From: Plasmodium brasilianum | Taxonomy: Eukaryota; Apicomplexa; Aconoidasida; Haemosporida; Plasmodiidae | DNA: 64,000 nt | Direction of reading: 5' to 3' | NCBI RefSeq assembly: GCF_023973825.1 | Contig: NC_090117.1 | Location: 951,001-1,015,000, forward strand | Shown here: positions 10,981-23,107 of the stretch, piece after piece | Layout: every line of letters starts with the position of its first letter | Position numbering within the stretch: the stretch's first letter is position 1 | The notes under the pieces: generated by a model | The model's database searches: none | The model's input: the letters and a program-made list of their open reading frames with translations, nothing else | Told to the model about the DNA's origin: nothing | Program-made: the position numbers and the translations under genes

Positions 10981-12489
10981 ATGAATAAAAGTAGTAAAGA
11001 AATATCCTCAGGGCCGTGTGCAATAAATGAAGAAGATAAATTTTTTAATACGTCATTTAAATATGTATTATCAGCATGTATTGCCTCCTTTATATTTGGA
11101 TATCAAGTGAGTGTTTTAAATACAATAAAGAATTTTATAGTAGTGGAATTTGAATGGTGTACAGGTGATAATAGGTTGGATTGTCGTGAGAATACTATTA
11201 AGAGTTCATTTTTATTAGCATCTGTTTTTATTGGTGCTGTGATTGGTAGTGGGTTTTCAGGGTATTTAGTGCAATATGGGAGGAGATTTGCAATACTAGT
11301 AATATATTATTTTTTCGTTTTTGTAAGTTTTTTAACATCAATTACTCATCATTTTCATACAATTCTATTTGCTCGTTTGTTAAGCGGCTTTGGTATTGGT
11401 CTTATAACAGTTAGTGTGCCATTGTATATTTCAGAGATGACACATAAAGACAAAAAAGGAGCATATGGAGTTTTGCATCAACTTAGTATTACGTTTGGTA
11501 TATTTATAGCTGTATTGCTAGGACTAGCCATGGGTGAAGGACCGAAGGGTGAATCAAAAGAGCCTTTGGGAAATTTTGAAAAAATATGGTGGAGGCTTAT
11601 GTTTTTTATGCCCAGCATTATTTCAATTGTTGGTATATTTCTTTTAGTAGTATTTTTTAAAGAAGAAACACCATATTTTTTATATGAGAAAGGTAAATTG
11701 GAAGAGTCAAAAAAAATTTTAAAAAAAATATATGGTAGTGATGATGTAGATGAACCTTTGAATGCAATTAAAGAAGCTATTGAGCAAACCGAGTCAGCTA
11801 AAAGAAATTCTTTATCCTTATTAAATGCATTAAAAATACCATGTTATAGATACGTTATATTATTGGGATGTATTTTATCCGCTTTTCAACAATTCACAGG
11901 TATAAACGTTTTAGTCTCAAATTCAAATGAGTTATATAAAGAATTTTTACCAAGTGAATGGATAACAATTTTAAGTGTTATCATGACTATAGTTAATTTT
12001 TTGATGACTTTTCCAGCTATTTATATCGTTGAAAAACTGGGTAGGAAAACTTTATTATTAGGGGGATGTTTTGGTATTATATGTGCTTATGTACCTACAG
12101 CTATAGCAAATTTAATAAATAAAAATTCAAATCCTGTGAAAGTAATATCTATAGTTGCAACATTTATTATGATTATTTCATTTGCTGTGTCATATGGTCC
12201 TGTTTTGTGGATTTATTTACATGAAATGTTTCCTTCAGAAATAAAAGATAGTGCAGCTACATTAGCTTCACTAATTAATTGGTTATGTGCAATTATTGTC
12301 GTTTTTCCATCCGACATTATTATTAAGACATCTCCTGCAATACTTTTTATTATATTTGCCGTTATGTCAGTCGTTACTTTCTTATTTATTTTCTTTTTTA
12401 TTAAAGAAACAAAAGGTGGAGAAATTGGAACAAGTCCATATATTTCGATGGAAGAAAGGCAAAAATACATGACCAAGTCAGCAGTTTGA
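10981..12489 (+). CDS. HT1: Hexose transporter HT1 (major facilitator superfamily)
   Basis: A 502-aa facilitative glucose/fructose transporter of the plasma membrane, and the parasite's main sugar uptake route in the family literature. Sugar-porter signatures are visible: YGRRF after TM2, GFGIGLITVSVPLYISEM, HQLSI with Q167, QQFTGIN with Q303/Q304, EKLGRKTLL, GPVLW with W410 and the final KETKGG. About twelve hydrophobic segments are present. The length and a two-residue offset fit P. falciparum HT1 (504 aa), where Q169, Q305 and W412 are binding-pocket residues. The start is ATG 10981, in a single exon, with a poly-T right after the stop. Base composition is less A-rich than its neighbours, as expected for a constrained membrane protein. 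Confidence 0.97.
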   Translation: MNKSSKEISSGPCAINEEDKFFNTSFKYVLSACIASFIFGYQVSVLNTIKNFIVVEFEWCTGDNRLDCRENTIKSSFLLASVFIGAVIGSGFSGYLVQYGRRFAILVIYYFFVFVSFLTSITHHFHTILFARLLSGFGIGLITVSVPLYISEMTHKDKKGAYGVLHQLSITFGIFIAVLLGLAMGEGPKGESKEPLGNFEKIWWRLMFFMPSIISIVGIFLLVVFFKEETPYFLYEKGKLEESKKILKKIYGSDDVDEPLNAIKEAIEQTESAKRNSLSLLNALKIPCYRYVILLGCILSAFQQFTGINVLVSNSNELYKEFLPSEWITILSVIMTIVNFLMTFPAIYIVEKLGRKTLLLGGCFGIICAYVPTAIANLINKNSNPVKVISIVATFIMIISFAVSYGPVLWIYLHEMFPSEIKDSAATLASLINWLCAIIVVFPSDIIIKTSPAILFIIFAVMSVVTFLFIFFFIKETKGGEIGTSPYISMEERQKYMTKSAV

Positions 12490-14847
12490 GTTTTTTTTTT
12501 TTTTTTTTTTTTTTTTTGCACACATTTTTTAAAAAATAGAATATATATATATCTTTATATATATTCATATCTATCTGTATCTATCTGTATCTATCTGTAT
12601 CTATCTGTATCTATCTGTATCTATCTGTATCTATCTATATCTATATATCTATATATCTATATGTATATTTATGTGTATCTATGTATATTTGTACCAGCTT
12701 GACTAATACAATTTGAATATGAAGCAGTGAATGGAGGGATTTTGCAAAAAGATTTGTCAAGATATGTTTTTTTTTTTTTTTTTCTTTTTATCTCTATTTT
12801 TGCCTTTTTTTTATATGTATCTTTCCATTTTTTATTATTCCTTTCTTAATTATTCCTTTTTTTATCATTCCATATTTTATTATCCAATTTTTTATTATCC
12901 CATTTTTTATCATCCCATATTTTATTATCCCATTTTTTATTATCCCATTTTTTATTCTCCCATTTTTTATTATCCCATTTTTTATCATCCCATATTTTAT
13001 TATCCCATTTTTTATCATCCCATATTTTATTATCCCATTTTTTATCATCCCATATTTTATTATCCCATTTTTTATTCTCCCATTTTTTATTATCCCATTT
13101 TTTATCATCCCATATTTTATTATCCCATTTTTTATCATCCCATATTTTATTATCCCATTTTTTATTATCCCATATTTTATTATCCCATTTTTTATCATCC
13201 CATATTTTATTATTCTTTTTTTTTTTTTTTAAAATGAGAAATACGCGAAATGGGCGAAATGAACCATTTAGCAAAATTGTCCCACCTTTTATTTATCACT
13301 TTCGTTTGGGTAAATATATTTGTTTTACGAAGGGGGGAAGAAGAGGGCACACTGCAGTGGTTACTTGGTTACTGGTATCTTTTTCAGCAAGCAGTTGAAT
13401 GGATGGACAAGTATGGTGAGTGCGCTCAAATGAGTAAATGAACAAATAGTATATAGAACATCCATACACACGTATGTAAGTATATATACATAATGTGCAT
13501 TATTGTTACATTTGTATAGCGTTTGTTTATTTTTTTTACTTTTAGAATTAAGAATAGTGCATAAAATGTGTTAAATTTGTTTTTTTTTTTTTTTTTTTTT
13601 TTTTTTTGTTTAAATTTTATACATTTGTGTATAATACAGAAATATATAAATTTATGGATATGTATACATACATATATATACATAGAAATCAATACATAGA
13701 TGAACATATGTTATACACGTATATGTATATATATATATATATGTGTACGTTATACATCTAAAACGAAACTTTGGAAATTTACTCTTACGTTTTATCTAAT
13801 TTTTGAGAATCTTTTTAAATTATTCTCAACATATTTTAAAGTAAAATAAAAATGATACGGAAAATGATCCAACTGCAGAAGGTATAATTTTAATTATATG
13901 TTTTGCTCTAAGTCATATGGAAAAGAGAACCAGTTAGGGCAAGAATGTAGGAAAAAAAAAATACACACCCATCAAAAGTAGACAATTTTGAAAAGAACAT
14001 TTTTCTTTTTATCATTATATTTTTTATTTTAATATTTTTTATCATTACATTTTTAATTTTAATATTTTTTTCCATTCTGGTGGTTTTTCAAAACATGCAC
14101 AGTGGGCATTTCAAATCTGCGCGAATGTGTTACACCTTTGAAATTTAAATCTACGTAACCACAGGTGTAAAAAGGAAAAAAAAAAAAAATTAACTAGTCC
14201 TATGTACTTATTTATACATAGGAATGTGTATCCATATGCACAACTTGTTCGTAGAATACATTTAGGCGGATAGCTTTGCAGGTACCTAAAATATTGTAGA
14301 TTTGTTGTCCTTCTCTCAGTGACCGTTTAATTTTATTTCCCTTGGCTTTCTCAAAGCATGGTAGAACTTTGCTGTAGCGGATAAACAGAAGGAAGGGGAA
14401 TGAGGTACACCCAAATGCATGTTGGGTTCAGTTTTTATTGATGATGATAAAAGGGGAAGAAACACAGATGGAAAAAAGATACAAACAAAATAAAATAAAA
14501 TAAACAAAACATGTAAAATGTGAAAGAAAAGATAAACAAAACATGTAAAATGTAAAGGCTAAGATAAACAAAACATGTAAAATGGAAAGAATAAGAACGC
14601 CCCGTTTGTTGTAACATTCGAAGGTTCGTATTTGAGATTCCTCTACTAGGAAAAAAAAAAATTTTAACATGCAAAAAGAGAACCCTCAGTTTTCAGTAGC
14701 AATTTTATTCGTAGTGTAGAATATGTGCAAAACGCAAAGCAGTAAAACGAAGCAAGAACTCCTTTTAGAATATGGATGAAAAAATGCAAGCGATGTAAAT
14801 TTTCATTTTTTATTTTCTTTACTTTTTTTTCCTTATTTTTCCTTATT

Positions 14848-14900
<53 letters not shown>

Positions 14901-14955
14901 TTTATTTATTGTTTTTTTTTTTTTGCTTGTTCGTTTCTATTCCCCTTATGATGAC
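12490..14955. other. Intergenic region with a large 15-bp minisatellite
   Basis: The stretch contains a CTGTATCTAT array (12565-12640), the minisatellite at 12840-13215, poly-T runs and a three- to four-copy 27-bp repeat of AAACAAAACATGTAAAATG type (14495-14585). The frame of the next gene runs up through a poly-T (about 14852-14898), but that part encodes a Phe run and is treated as 5' UTR or intron. No gene called. Confidence 0.5.
12840..13215 (+). repeat. 15-bp TATCCCATTTTTTAT minisatellite open in several frames
   Basis: About 25 copies of a 15-bp unit with three interchanging versions (cattttttattatcc, cattttttatcatcc, catattttattatcc). Because the unit is a multiple of three and stop-free in several frames, it yields an FYYPIFYHPI-type ORF on + and IKNGIIKYGM or KKWDNKIWDD ORFs on -. 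None is likely to be translated. Confidence 0.9.
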
Positions 14956-17900
14956 ATGCAAAGAATATATATAGCCTTAAAATGCATATTTCTCCTTTTG
15001 GCATTTCTATCATTAATTAATTGCGGGATTCCCGGACTTCACAAGTGGATAATCCATAATTTCCCAAGTTGTGTGAAAATAGTGGATAAACATAATCTAC
15101 TTGATGCGAGTACCTTTACATATAGCAACTGGAGGAGTAAATGTAGAGCAGGAGGGGGAAGCAGTGGGAGAGGCGTTGGTAGTAGCCGTAGCAACTATGG
15201 TGAACTAAAGGGAAACATCCTCGAAGTGGATAATTTGCTATTTGATATGAACCAGTTACTCCACAAAGCGAACGTGCAATTTCGTAGTTACGATAATTAT
15301 TTTTTCAAACTCTCTAGTTTAATAAAAAATGTACTGAAGAAATTTCACCCTAAGAAGAATGTCGTTTTTGCTATTGATGGAATATGCCCCTTTTCCAAAC
15401 TAAAATTACAAATAAAAAGAAGAGCCAAAGCAAAAAGCAAAGAGAGGAATTCATTATATATAAATGATATAACATGTGGTAGTACATTTATAGATAAGAT
15501 ATCCAAATTTTTGGTAAATTTTGTAAAATATTTAATTTCTTTTGAAAAATTCGACAGGGTTAAGTTTTTTGTATCTACTGATAAGGAAGCAGGGGAAGGG
15601 GAACTCAAACTTATGAATTGGATAAGCAACTACATTGGAGCGGAACAGAAAGAGGAAGAGAAAGAGGAAGAGAAAGAGAGAGAGGAAAAAAAAGACATAG
15701 TTGAGAGTGGAGAGAAGGTAAGGGTGGATAACCATTACAAGGGGGAGAATGTAAATGGAGCCACCTTTAGCAAAACACAACATCTTCTTGGTTGTTCACC
15801 TGGAAAGGATGAAGAAAAGGGAAATATAAATACAAAAACGAATGCGGAAGAAGAATCGTTCGTAATAGTAGGGGCGGACGCAGACCTATTACTACAATGT
15901 TTAGCTCTAAAAAATATACGCAACATATATATTTATACATATCAAACTTTCCATATGAATATAGGTGGATATGAATTTAAAAAGGAAAATCATCTTATGG
16001 AAGGGCCAAACGGTAGTTACATTAAAAAAAGAAAAAACAATCAGTTAAACTATAGTAACAATTTAAAAGAATATCATTTTAATGACATGTTACTAATGGA
16101 CAATTTAAATATGGAAAATAAAAAAAATAAAAAAAAAAGGAAAAAAAAAATAAAAGTTTTGTACAATTTAAATACATTCATTAATTTATTTTTAAATAAA
16201 TATCCAAAATCTTTTGAGCAAATTAGACGAGATTTACTTATTTTGTTCATATTAAAAGGAAATGATTATTTACCAAAAATTAAGGAAGGTAATTTCAGCT
16301 TGTTTTTTGAATCCTATTTTAAAATGTTAGAAAAAAATATGAACAAGCAAGGAGAGGAAATGCCATATAATGGTTTTTTAAATAAAAATTATGTATTAAA
16401 TAGAAAAGAGTTTTTAAAATTTTTGCACTACGTACAGGATATAATTAGCTTTTCCAACTACTCTGTGAATAATAATAGTAGTACAAACGAAGAGGAATGC
16501 ACTAGTATTAATCATACAAATAACAGGTATGAAAAAGAATTCAAAGAAAATAATTTGTACCTTCCTTTGTCCCTTTTGAATGAAATATTAAGTAAAAATA
16601 TAATAGAAAATGAAAGCATAAAAATTGAAATTAAAAAAGAACAAGACATGTATAATTGTACATTAACATATTTTGAAAATAATCAAAATTACCTTCATTT
16701 TGGTTCATCCAAAAAAAAAAAAATTCCGTGCACATTGCTTCTTATAGCTTTTTAAAAAATCATTTTCCCATATTTATGAAGTATATAAATTTGGAACTTT
16801 TCAAAAGCACCATTAGAGAAGCGAATTGCTTGCACCAAACAAATTATGACCACGTCAGGCAAAATGAAAAATTAACGCCACAAAAGGACGGAAATAATAT
16901 TTATCGTTCAGGTGAAAGTACAGTTTTGGGAAAATCTCTAACATGTGGCAGAAGACAGGGTAACGAAATGGATGATATAACGTCCAATGGAACGTCCGAT
17001 AGAACAGAGATTACCGAGTCTAATGAACATCGGGATTATACATTTGACAGTGATGACGAAAAAGAAGATGCACAAATGGAACTTTATTTGAGAAAGGTGT
17101 ACAGACAGAATTGTAAAAATAAAAAAAATTATGAACAGGAAATGAAAATTTGTGAAAATTATATCGAAGGCATACATTGGCTAGTTGAAATGTACACAAA
17201 AACGTATTGTATAAATTTTAATTTTTTTTACAAATATTTAATTAGTCCATCTTTATTAAGTATATATTACTACTTATCCACATTTGGGGAAGTACCAAAA
17301 TATAGCAGTGATTACAGAAATGGTATACAAAATATAAATTTAAATGTTTTTAAAAATAATTATGAATATTACAATTTTATTACCTTTTGTGTGAATAAAT
17401 ATAATGACTTGAAAATGAAATTAAAACTGAGCTCTTCGGACAATTTACCAAACGAAACAGAAACTAATGAGGATACTAACAAAATTAAAAATGAGAAAAA
17501 TCCATTTTTACTAAATGCACAAAATAGTAAAAAAAATGTATATTTTGAAAATATATATGATATTTTATTTTCAAAAAATGTAAATATCGTCAAAGACAAT
17601 ATTCAAAAATTAAATAAAATTTTAAAAACAACAATGCACAATAATAAAAAAATTATTTACTATTGGGATATATATGCAAGGCATTTGAAAAAGTTTTATA
17701 AAATAATTTTTTATAAAACTAGGAAAATATATGTGTGCAAATATTCTTTATTTAAACTGAAATTTGAAAATACGGACCAGAGGTGTTCAACCTATAAACA
17801 GGGACTTACCAAAAAGGAAATGACCAAAGATAATAATAGTAACTCGGAAAATGATAATTTTGAAATTCAAAATAATTATTTTCCCACGTTTGGATTAAAC

Positions 17901-18020
17901 AGTATTATGCGGAAAAATCGTATTTTTAGCAAAAATTTAATGAGTTACTCTGATGGAAGAACAGATGTTACAAAAAGGGTTGTACAGATTAGACGCGTGA
18001 AAAAAATTGTCTACCGCTGA
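14956..18020 (+). CDS. XRN-family 5'-3' exoribonuclease, reading frame broken at a poly-A run
   Basis: This is a processive 5'-3' RNA exonuclease of the XRN1/XRN2 superfamily, seen as two overlapping frames. Frame one carries GIPGLHKWI (family start MG.P.), FDMNQLLHKA, FAIDGICPFSKLKLQIKRRA, VGADADLLLQCLAL and LKGNDYLPKI, which are the XRN_N active-site motifs. Frame two (from about 16724 to 18020) has NYIEGIHWLVEMYT, the conserved motif after the catalytic core. The switch falls in an A13 run at 16711-16723; one extra A or two fewer restores a single frame. I chose ATG 14956, where MQRIYIALKC and a hydrophobic stretch precede GIPG, resembling a signal or anchor. The frame also opens further upstream through a poly-Phe tract that is probably untranslated. 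The highly charged inserts are Plasmodium-typical. Confidence 0.85.
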
Positions 18021-18591
18021 AAGGGAGGACATGGAATGCCCGTTTATTAGTTCCACAATAATGAAAATAAAGAAATATTTTTTATATCGCGTTTTTATAT
18101 ATTCACTTTATTTAATTTTTATTTTATTATTATTTTTTTTTTAATTATTATTTTTTTTATCTTGTTTTGTTTTATTTTGTTTTATTTTGTTTTGTTTTGC
18201 TTTATTTTGCTTTACTTTGTTTTATTTTGTTTTGTTTTACTTTATTTTGTTTTATTTTTTTGTTCAGTCATATATACAGCACAGCTGATATTAGTTTGGA
18301 TTTAAAAATGTTGAAGTAATTTTCATTCGGAAGACGTCTACACATGACCTGTTGCTTTTAATGGCGCGGCATCAATTTTTTTTTTTTTTTTTTTTTTTTA
18401 ATACTTTGTTTTTTCTTTTTTTTTTTTTTTATTGCATTTTATGAAATAATTATTAAGTATATATAAGATTTTTTTTTCTTTTTTTTTTTGCTTGTTGTTC
18501 TTGAATTTGCTTTAATTTTTTTTTTTGTTTGACCATTATAATGCCGTAGTTATATACACATACGTGTAAATATGCATATATGTGTTTGTGC

Positions 18592-18627
<36 letters not shown>

Positions 18628-20035
18628 GTCACACAGCAATTTTGGTAAAGACGAAATTTTCACAATGCATAATTGCCCATAAGCAAATATTCAAATTTGT
18701 GAGCTTAGGTAAAAAATGTGCTAATACATATCCATGCACATCCATACATATACATACATATACATACACTTCCATACATATATATACATACACTTCCATA
18801 CACATACATACATATACATACATATACATACATATACATACATACATATACATACATATACATATATATACATCCATACATATACATATATATACATCCA
18901 TACATATACATATATATACATCCATACATATACATATATATACATCCATACATATACATACATATCCAAATACGCGTTCTGACATATTTCCATCCATCTT
19001 ATAACACATTTAAGTAGCTGTTTGTTGCTACTGTGCTGAAAAATTCGATCTTATTTCTTCTGGTAAATTAGCATTTTTTAATTTGTGCTATACAAAAGAG
19101 TAAAACCTATTTTCATTATAATGAAATGATTTGTTTTATGTATACTGCTTTTTTTTTTCTTTTCTTTTTTTTTTATTATCATGTGAGAGATAAAAGTTCG
19201 AATGTCCTCCATGCCCAATATATAAATATACATGTGTATGAACATGTATTCATGTAAATATATATATATATACATATATATAAGAACAAATGCATGTTCG
19301 TATCTGTTAGAATTTTAAATAAGCGCTTAAGCGCTATCCGAGGGAGAAGATTGGAGATGTGTAATAAAAATAGTATTTTATTTTATATTTTTAATTTTTT
19401 TATATTTTATATTTTATATTTTTTTTTTATATTTTTTATATATTTTCATTTCTTTTTATCCATTATGAATCTCAGCCTTTTCTCTTGCATTTCTTTACTG
19501 CTATAATTGATGTATTACTGAGAACTTGGGTAATATATAATGAAAAAAAAAAAATATATATATTTTTTTTTTATTTTATGACTAATTTTGTAAAAACCTG
19601 AACTGTACAGGTGATGAATTTATTATGTGACATTTTTTTCTGTATATTGTTTTGAATTTTGAATTTTTTTCCTTATATTTCTTGGTTAAATTAAAGAGGT
19701 GTGTGATACGTGGATAGACATAAGCATATACGCTTACGTATTTGTATAAATATACATTTATTTTCACATTCGGAATGCTGTATATATACGTGTATGTATT
19801 CATAGGCATACATGGGTAGACTACCATATGGCAATATGATAGTATGCAAATATGACAGTATGGCAATATAACAGTATAACAATATGGCAATATGACTATA
19901 TGATCATATGCCCTCAAGAGTACGCATATGCATAAAATACACATGTTAGATTGCTACGTGGCTGGGAACATCAACGATTTTCTCTCATCTGAACTAGCTA
20001 TTTTTAAGCAAATTTTAGTATATAAAAATATACAG

Positions 20036-20067
<32 letters not shown>

Positions 20068-20548
20068 CCTCGTTATTCTTTATTATGAATAAGTTCTATC
20101 AATTTATACTAAAATAAAAGTACTGCTCATTTTCGTATTTGTTTGACTGTTTGTTTGTTTTTTTACTTCTTAATAGAACATTTTCATAAATTAGTTAAAA
20201 CAATTTTCGCACAATCAAATGGTGGAATGAATTTTATTTTATTTTTTTTTAAATGAGAAATTTATTTTTTTTCGAGTACTATTTGAATCAGTTTTTGAAG
20301 TCTAGCTTTTGTTAATTCGTGTACTGTTACAAAGGAATACACGTTAACCTATTTTTTGAGTAGCTTTTACGAATAACAAGGATGAATTATATACAGGAGA
20401 CTCACGAATGAAGCAAGATATACATCCTGCGCGTACATATATGTTTGTATAGATATGTATGTATATATATGTATGCTTGTACATAATACATATGTATGCT
20501 TGTACCCTCATGTGTAGCTTTTCTTTTTTGTGAAGCTGACAAAAACAA
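18021..20548. other. Intergenic region, microsatellites, no gene called
   Basis: It contains TTTTATTTTG repeats (18160-18260), several long poly-T runs, (TA)n at 18597-18623, a CATACATATACA array at 18720-18965 and poly-T at 20040-20067. A short GC-richer ORF at 19294-19506 carries a 14-bp palindrome and is discussed under findings. The 3' part should hold the AspAT promoter. Confidence 0.5.
18720..18965 (+). repeat. CATACATATACA minisatellite
   Basis: Tandem 6-, 12- and 20-bp units of catacatatacatatatatacatc type. Every frame on both strands is open, so the many short ORFs here are artefacts. Confidence 0.9.
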
Positions 20549-21766
20549 ATGGAGAATCTGCTGGTAAATATAAAAGATATCGAACCGGATAGTATAATAA
20601 GGAGCGCCGGTGAGTATAAAGAAGATAAATGTAAGGATAAAGTAAACTTATCCATAGGTGTATGTTGCACAGAAGAAGGTGAGTTGCATATATTTAAAAG
20701 TGTGTTAGATGCAGAAAAAATAGTATTCGAAAAGTATAAAGAAAAACCATATCTATTAGGTAATGGTACAAAAGAATTTTCAACATTAACGCAAGAATTA
20801 ATATTTGGAAATGATTCAAAATATATTAAAGAGAAAAGAATATGTACGATTCAAACAATAGGAGGTACAGGAGCTATATTTATAATATTACAATTTTTAA
20901 AAAGTTTGAATGCTGATAAAATATATGTAACAAATATTCCTTATATAAATCATGTAAATATGATAAAGTCATACGGATTTAATATTGAGTATATACACTT
21001 TTTTGACTATAAAGTAATAGATATAGATTATACTTCCTTTTTAACAAATCTACGTAATATAGAAAATAAATCAATTATTATCTTACAAATTTCTTGTTAT
21101 AATCCATGTAGTGTAAATATTGATATAAATTATTTTAACCAAATAGCAGAGATCGTTTTAGAAAAAAGCCATTTAATAATATTCGACATTGCATATCAAG
21201 GTTTTGGTGGTTCGGATATGAATGAGGATGTATTATTAATTCGAGAATTTCAAGAGAGAGAAATTTCTTTTGCTGTTTGTCAGTCTTTTTCTAAAAACAT
21301 GTCTTTATATGGTGAACGTGCAGGCGCATTACATATCGTTTGTAAAAATAAATCAGAGAGACAAATTGTTTTTAATAATTTACGTATGATAGTTAGAAGA
21401 TATTATTCTTCTCCTGTTATTCATACGAATAGAATTGTATGTGAACTTTTACAAAATCAAAAATTAAAATATGAATGGATAAAAGAATTACGTAAATTAT
21501 CTGAACGGATTACTACGAATAGACTTTTATTCTTAGACAAACTAACCTTCTATCAAAAGAAATATAATTTAAATTATGACTGGGAGGTATATAAAAAACA
21601 GAGGGGCATGTTTTCCTTCATCCCACTGCTCGCCAATATATCTGATAAGTTAAAACAATATCACATCTACATAATAGCAAATGGTAGAATAAACGTGTCT
21701 GGCGTTACTAAGCGCAATGTGGACCTCATAGCCGAAAGGATATGTCAATGCTTGAGCGAACTATAG
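20549..21766 (+). CDS. AspAT: Aspartate aminotransferase (PLP-dependent, class I)
   Basis: A 405-aa enzyme that interconverts aspartate/2-oxoglutarate and oxaloacetate/glutamate. It uses pyridoxal phosphate and links amino-acid, malate and pyrimidine metabolism. Family residues are visible: GGTGA (105-109) for the phosphate pocket, the Asn of CYNPCS (N185), D213 and Y216 in FDIAYQGF, the Schiff-base lysine K249 in QSFSKNMSLYGERAGAL with R257, and the substrate-carboxylate arginine R380 in NGRINVSG. The ORF is a single exon from ATG 20549 and its length equals the P. falciparum enzyme as I remember it. There is no targeting peptide, so it is probably cytosolic. The neighbouring XRN and HT1 genes on the same strand match the expected Plasmodium order. 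Confidence 0.97.
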   Translation: MENLLVNIKDIEPDSIIRSAGEYKEDKCKDKVNLSIGVCCTEEGELHIFKSVLDAEKIVFEKYKEKPYLLGNGTKEFSTLTQELIFGNDSKYIKEKRICTIQTIGGTGAIFIILQFLKSLNADKIYVTNIPYINHVNMIKSYGFNIEYIHFFDYKVIDIDYTSFLTNLRNIENKSIIILQISCYNPCSVNIDINYFNQIAEIVLEKSHLIIFDIAYQGFGGSDMNEDVLLIREFQEREISFAVCQSFSKNMSLYGERAGALHIVCKNKSERQIVFNNLRMIVRRYYSSPVIHTNRIVCELLQNQKLKYEWIKELRKLSERITTNRLLFLDKLTFYQKKYNLNYDWEVYKKQRGMFSFIPLLANISDKLKQYHIYIIANGRINVSGVTKRNVDLIAERICQCLSEL

Positions 21767-22314
21767 ACGTGGTTAATCAAATAAGCGGTTAAGCAGTTAA
21801 AAGGCAGTGTGGAAGGTACAAATAAGATATGAGGAAATAGGACAGTAGAAAAAGGAAAGTAAAAATAAGAAAGTAAAAATAAGAAAGTAAAAATTAGAAG
21901 GTAAAAATAACAAGGTAAAAATAATAAGGTAAAAATTCGAAAGGTCTCTCGTCTTCCCCCCCTCCCCATCCTTTAAACTGCCATGTTTCGAGATGTGCAT
22001 ATTTTTTAAAGGGGGATTGGGAAAATAAGATAAGGAACATATTGCCATGTACACACACGCATATATATATATATATATATATGTACATAGGTACATAATC
22101 ATACATGCACATATGAACTCGCGTTATGTGCCTTCAAATATTTATCTACATGCACATACATAATTGTTTAATTTTAAAACTTCATCGAGTAATCATTATA
22201 TTATCCTTATCAAGTGGAATTTGTGTCTTTAATCATGTGAAAGTTTTTTAACGATATGATTTTATTTTCCTTACGTATCATTACTTTGCTTTTTTTACTT
22301 TTCCTTGCCTTTTT

Positions 22315-22350
<36 letters not shown>

Positions 22351-22801
22351 TGCACGATCATAATTTATTGTCCTTCTTTTTTTGCGTCTATTTGATGATA
22401 CTATTACGCTTAACACTGTGTATGAATTTATACGTGTACGTGTGCACATATAATTGTGTTTATGCATATGTATGTGTTCATGTATACTCATATGCGCACT
22501 ATATGTACGTGTGTATTATGTATATGTATGTATTATGTATATGTATGTATTATGTATATGTGTGTATTATGTATATGTGTGTATTATGTATATATGTGTA
22601 TTATGTATATGTGTGTATTATGTATATATGTGTATTATGCATGTGTACTATGTATATGTGTCATATAACCGAGCGCATATAACGAAAACAATCTTAGTTT
22701 GTATATGTCTGAAAAAGTTGAACTACTACGTTTAATATTTTGTTTTTTAAAAGGAGCCTACGTTTTTTTACTTGAACTAATAAGAAAAACAAAGGGGAAA
22801 A
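21767..22801. other. Intergenic region between AspAT and the dynein light chain
   Basis: It includes a GTAAAAATAAGAAA repeat (21850-21935), a TA run (22061-22082), poly-T (22320-22347) and a TATGTATTATG array (22500-22660). I see no gene. Confidence 0.5.
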
Positions 22802-23070
22802 ATGAACGCAGATAATTTCTCTCTGAATTTGAAGAAGCATATGCAAAGTCTCCTAATCAGAGTATACAAAAGAGAAAAAATAAAACACAATAAAATCAAA
22901 CAAAGCTAAATATAGCAAAATAAGGCAAAAAAAATTGCAAAATGAAAGCATTCTAACTCGTTAAGGAAAAATTAAAATTGCGCAGTGATAGGCTGAACTG
23001 CCGAGAGAGTAGCATGTAATGTATTTATGTAAAACTGCACTAGTTTAAAAATAAAAAAAAAAAATAATAA

Positions 23071-23107
<37 letters not shown>

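Noticed and set aside
13250..13441. 63-codon + ORF
   Set aside because: No domain, no splice partners, flanked by repeats; consistent with chance.
14776..14955. Upstream extension of the XRN frame
   Set aside because: It encodes a run of Phe from a long poly-T, so it is far more likely 5' UTR or intron than protein.
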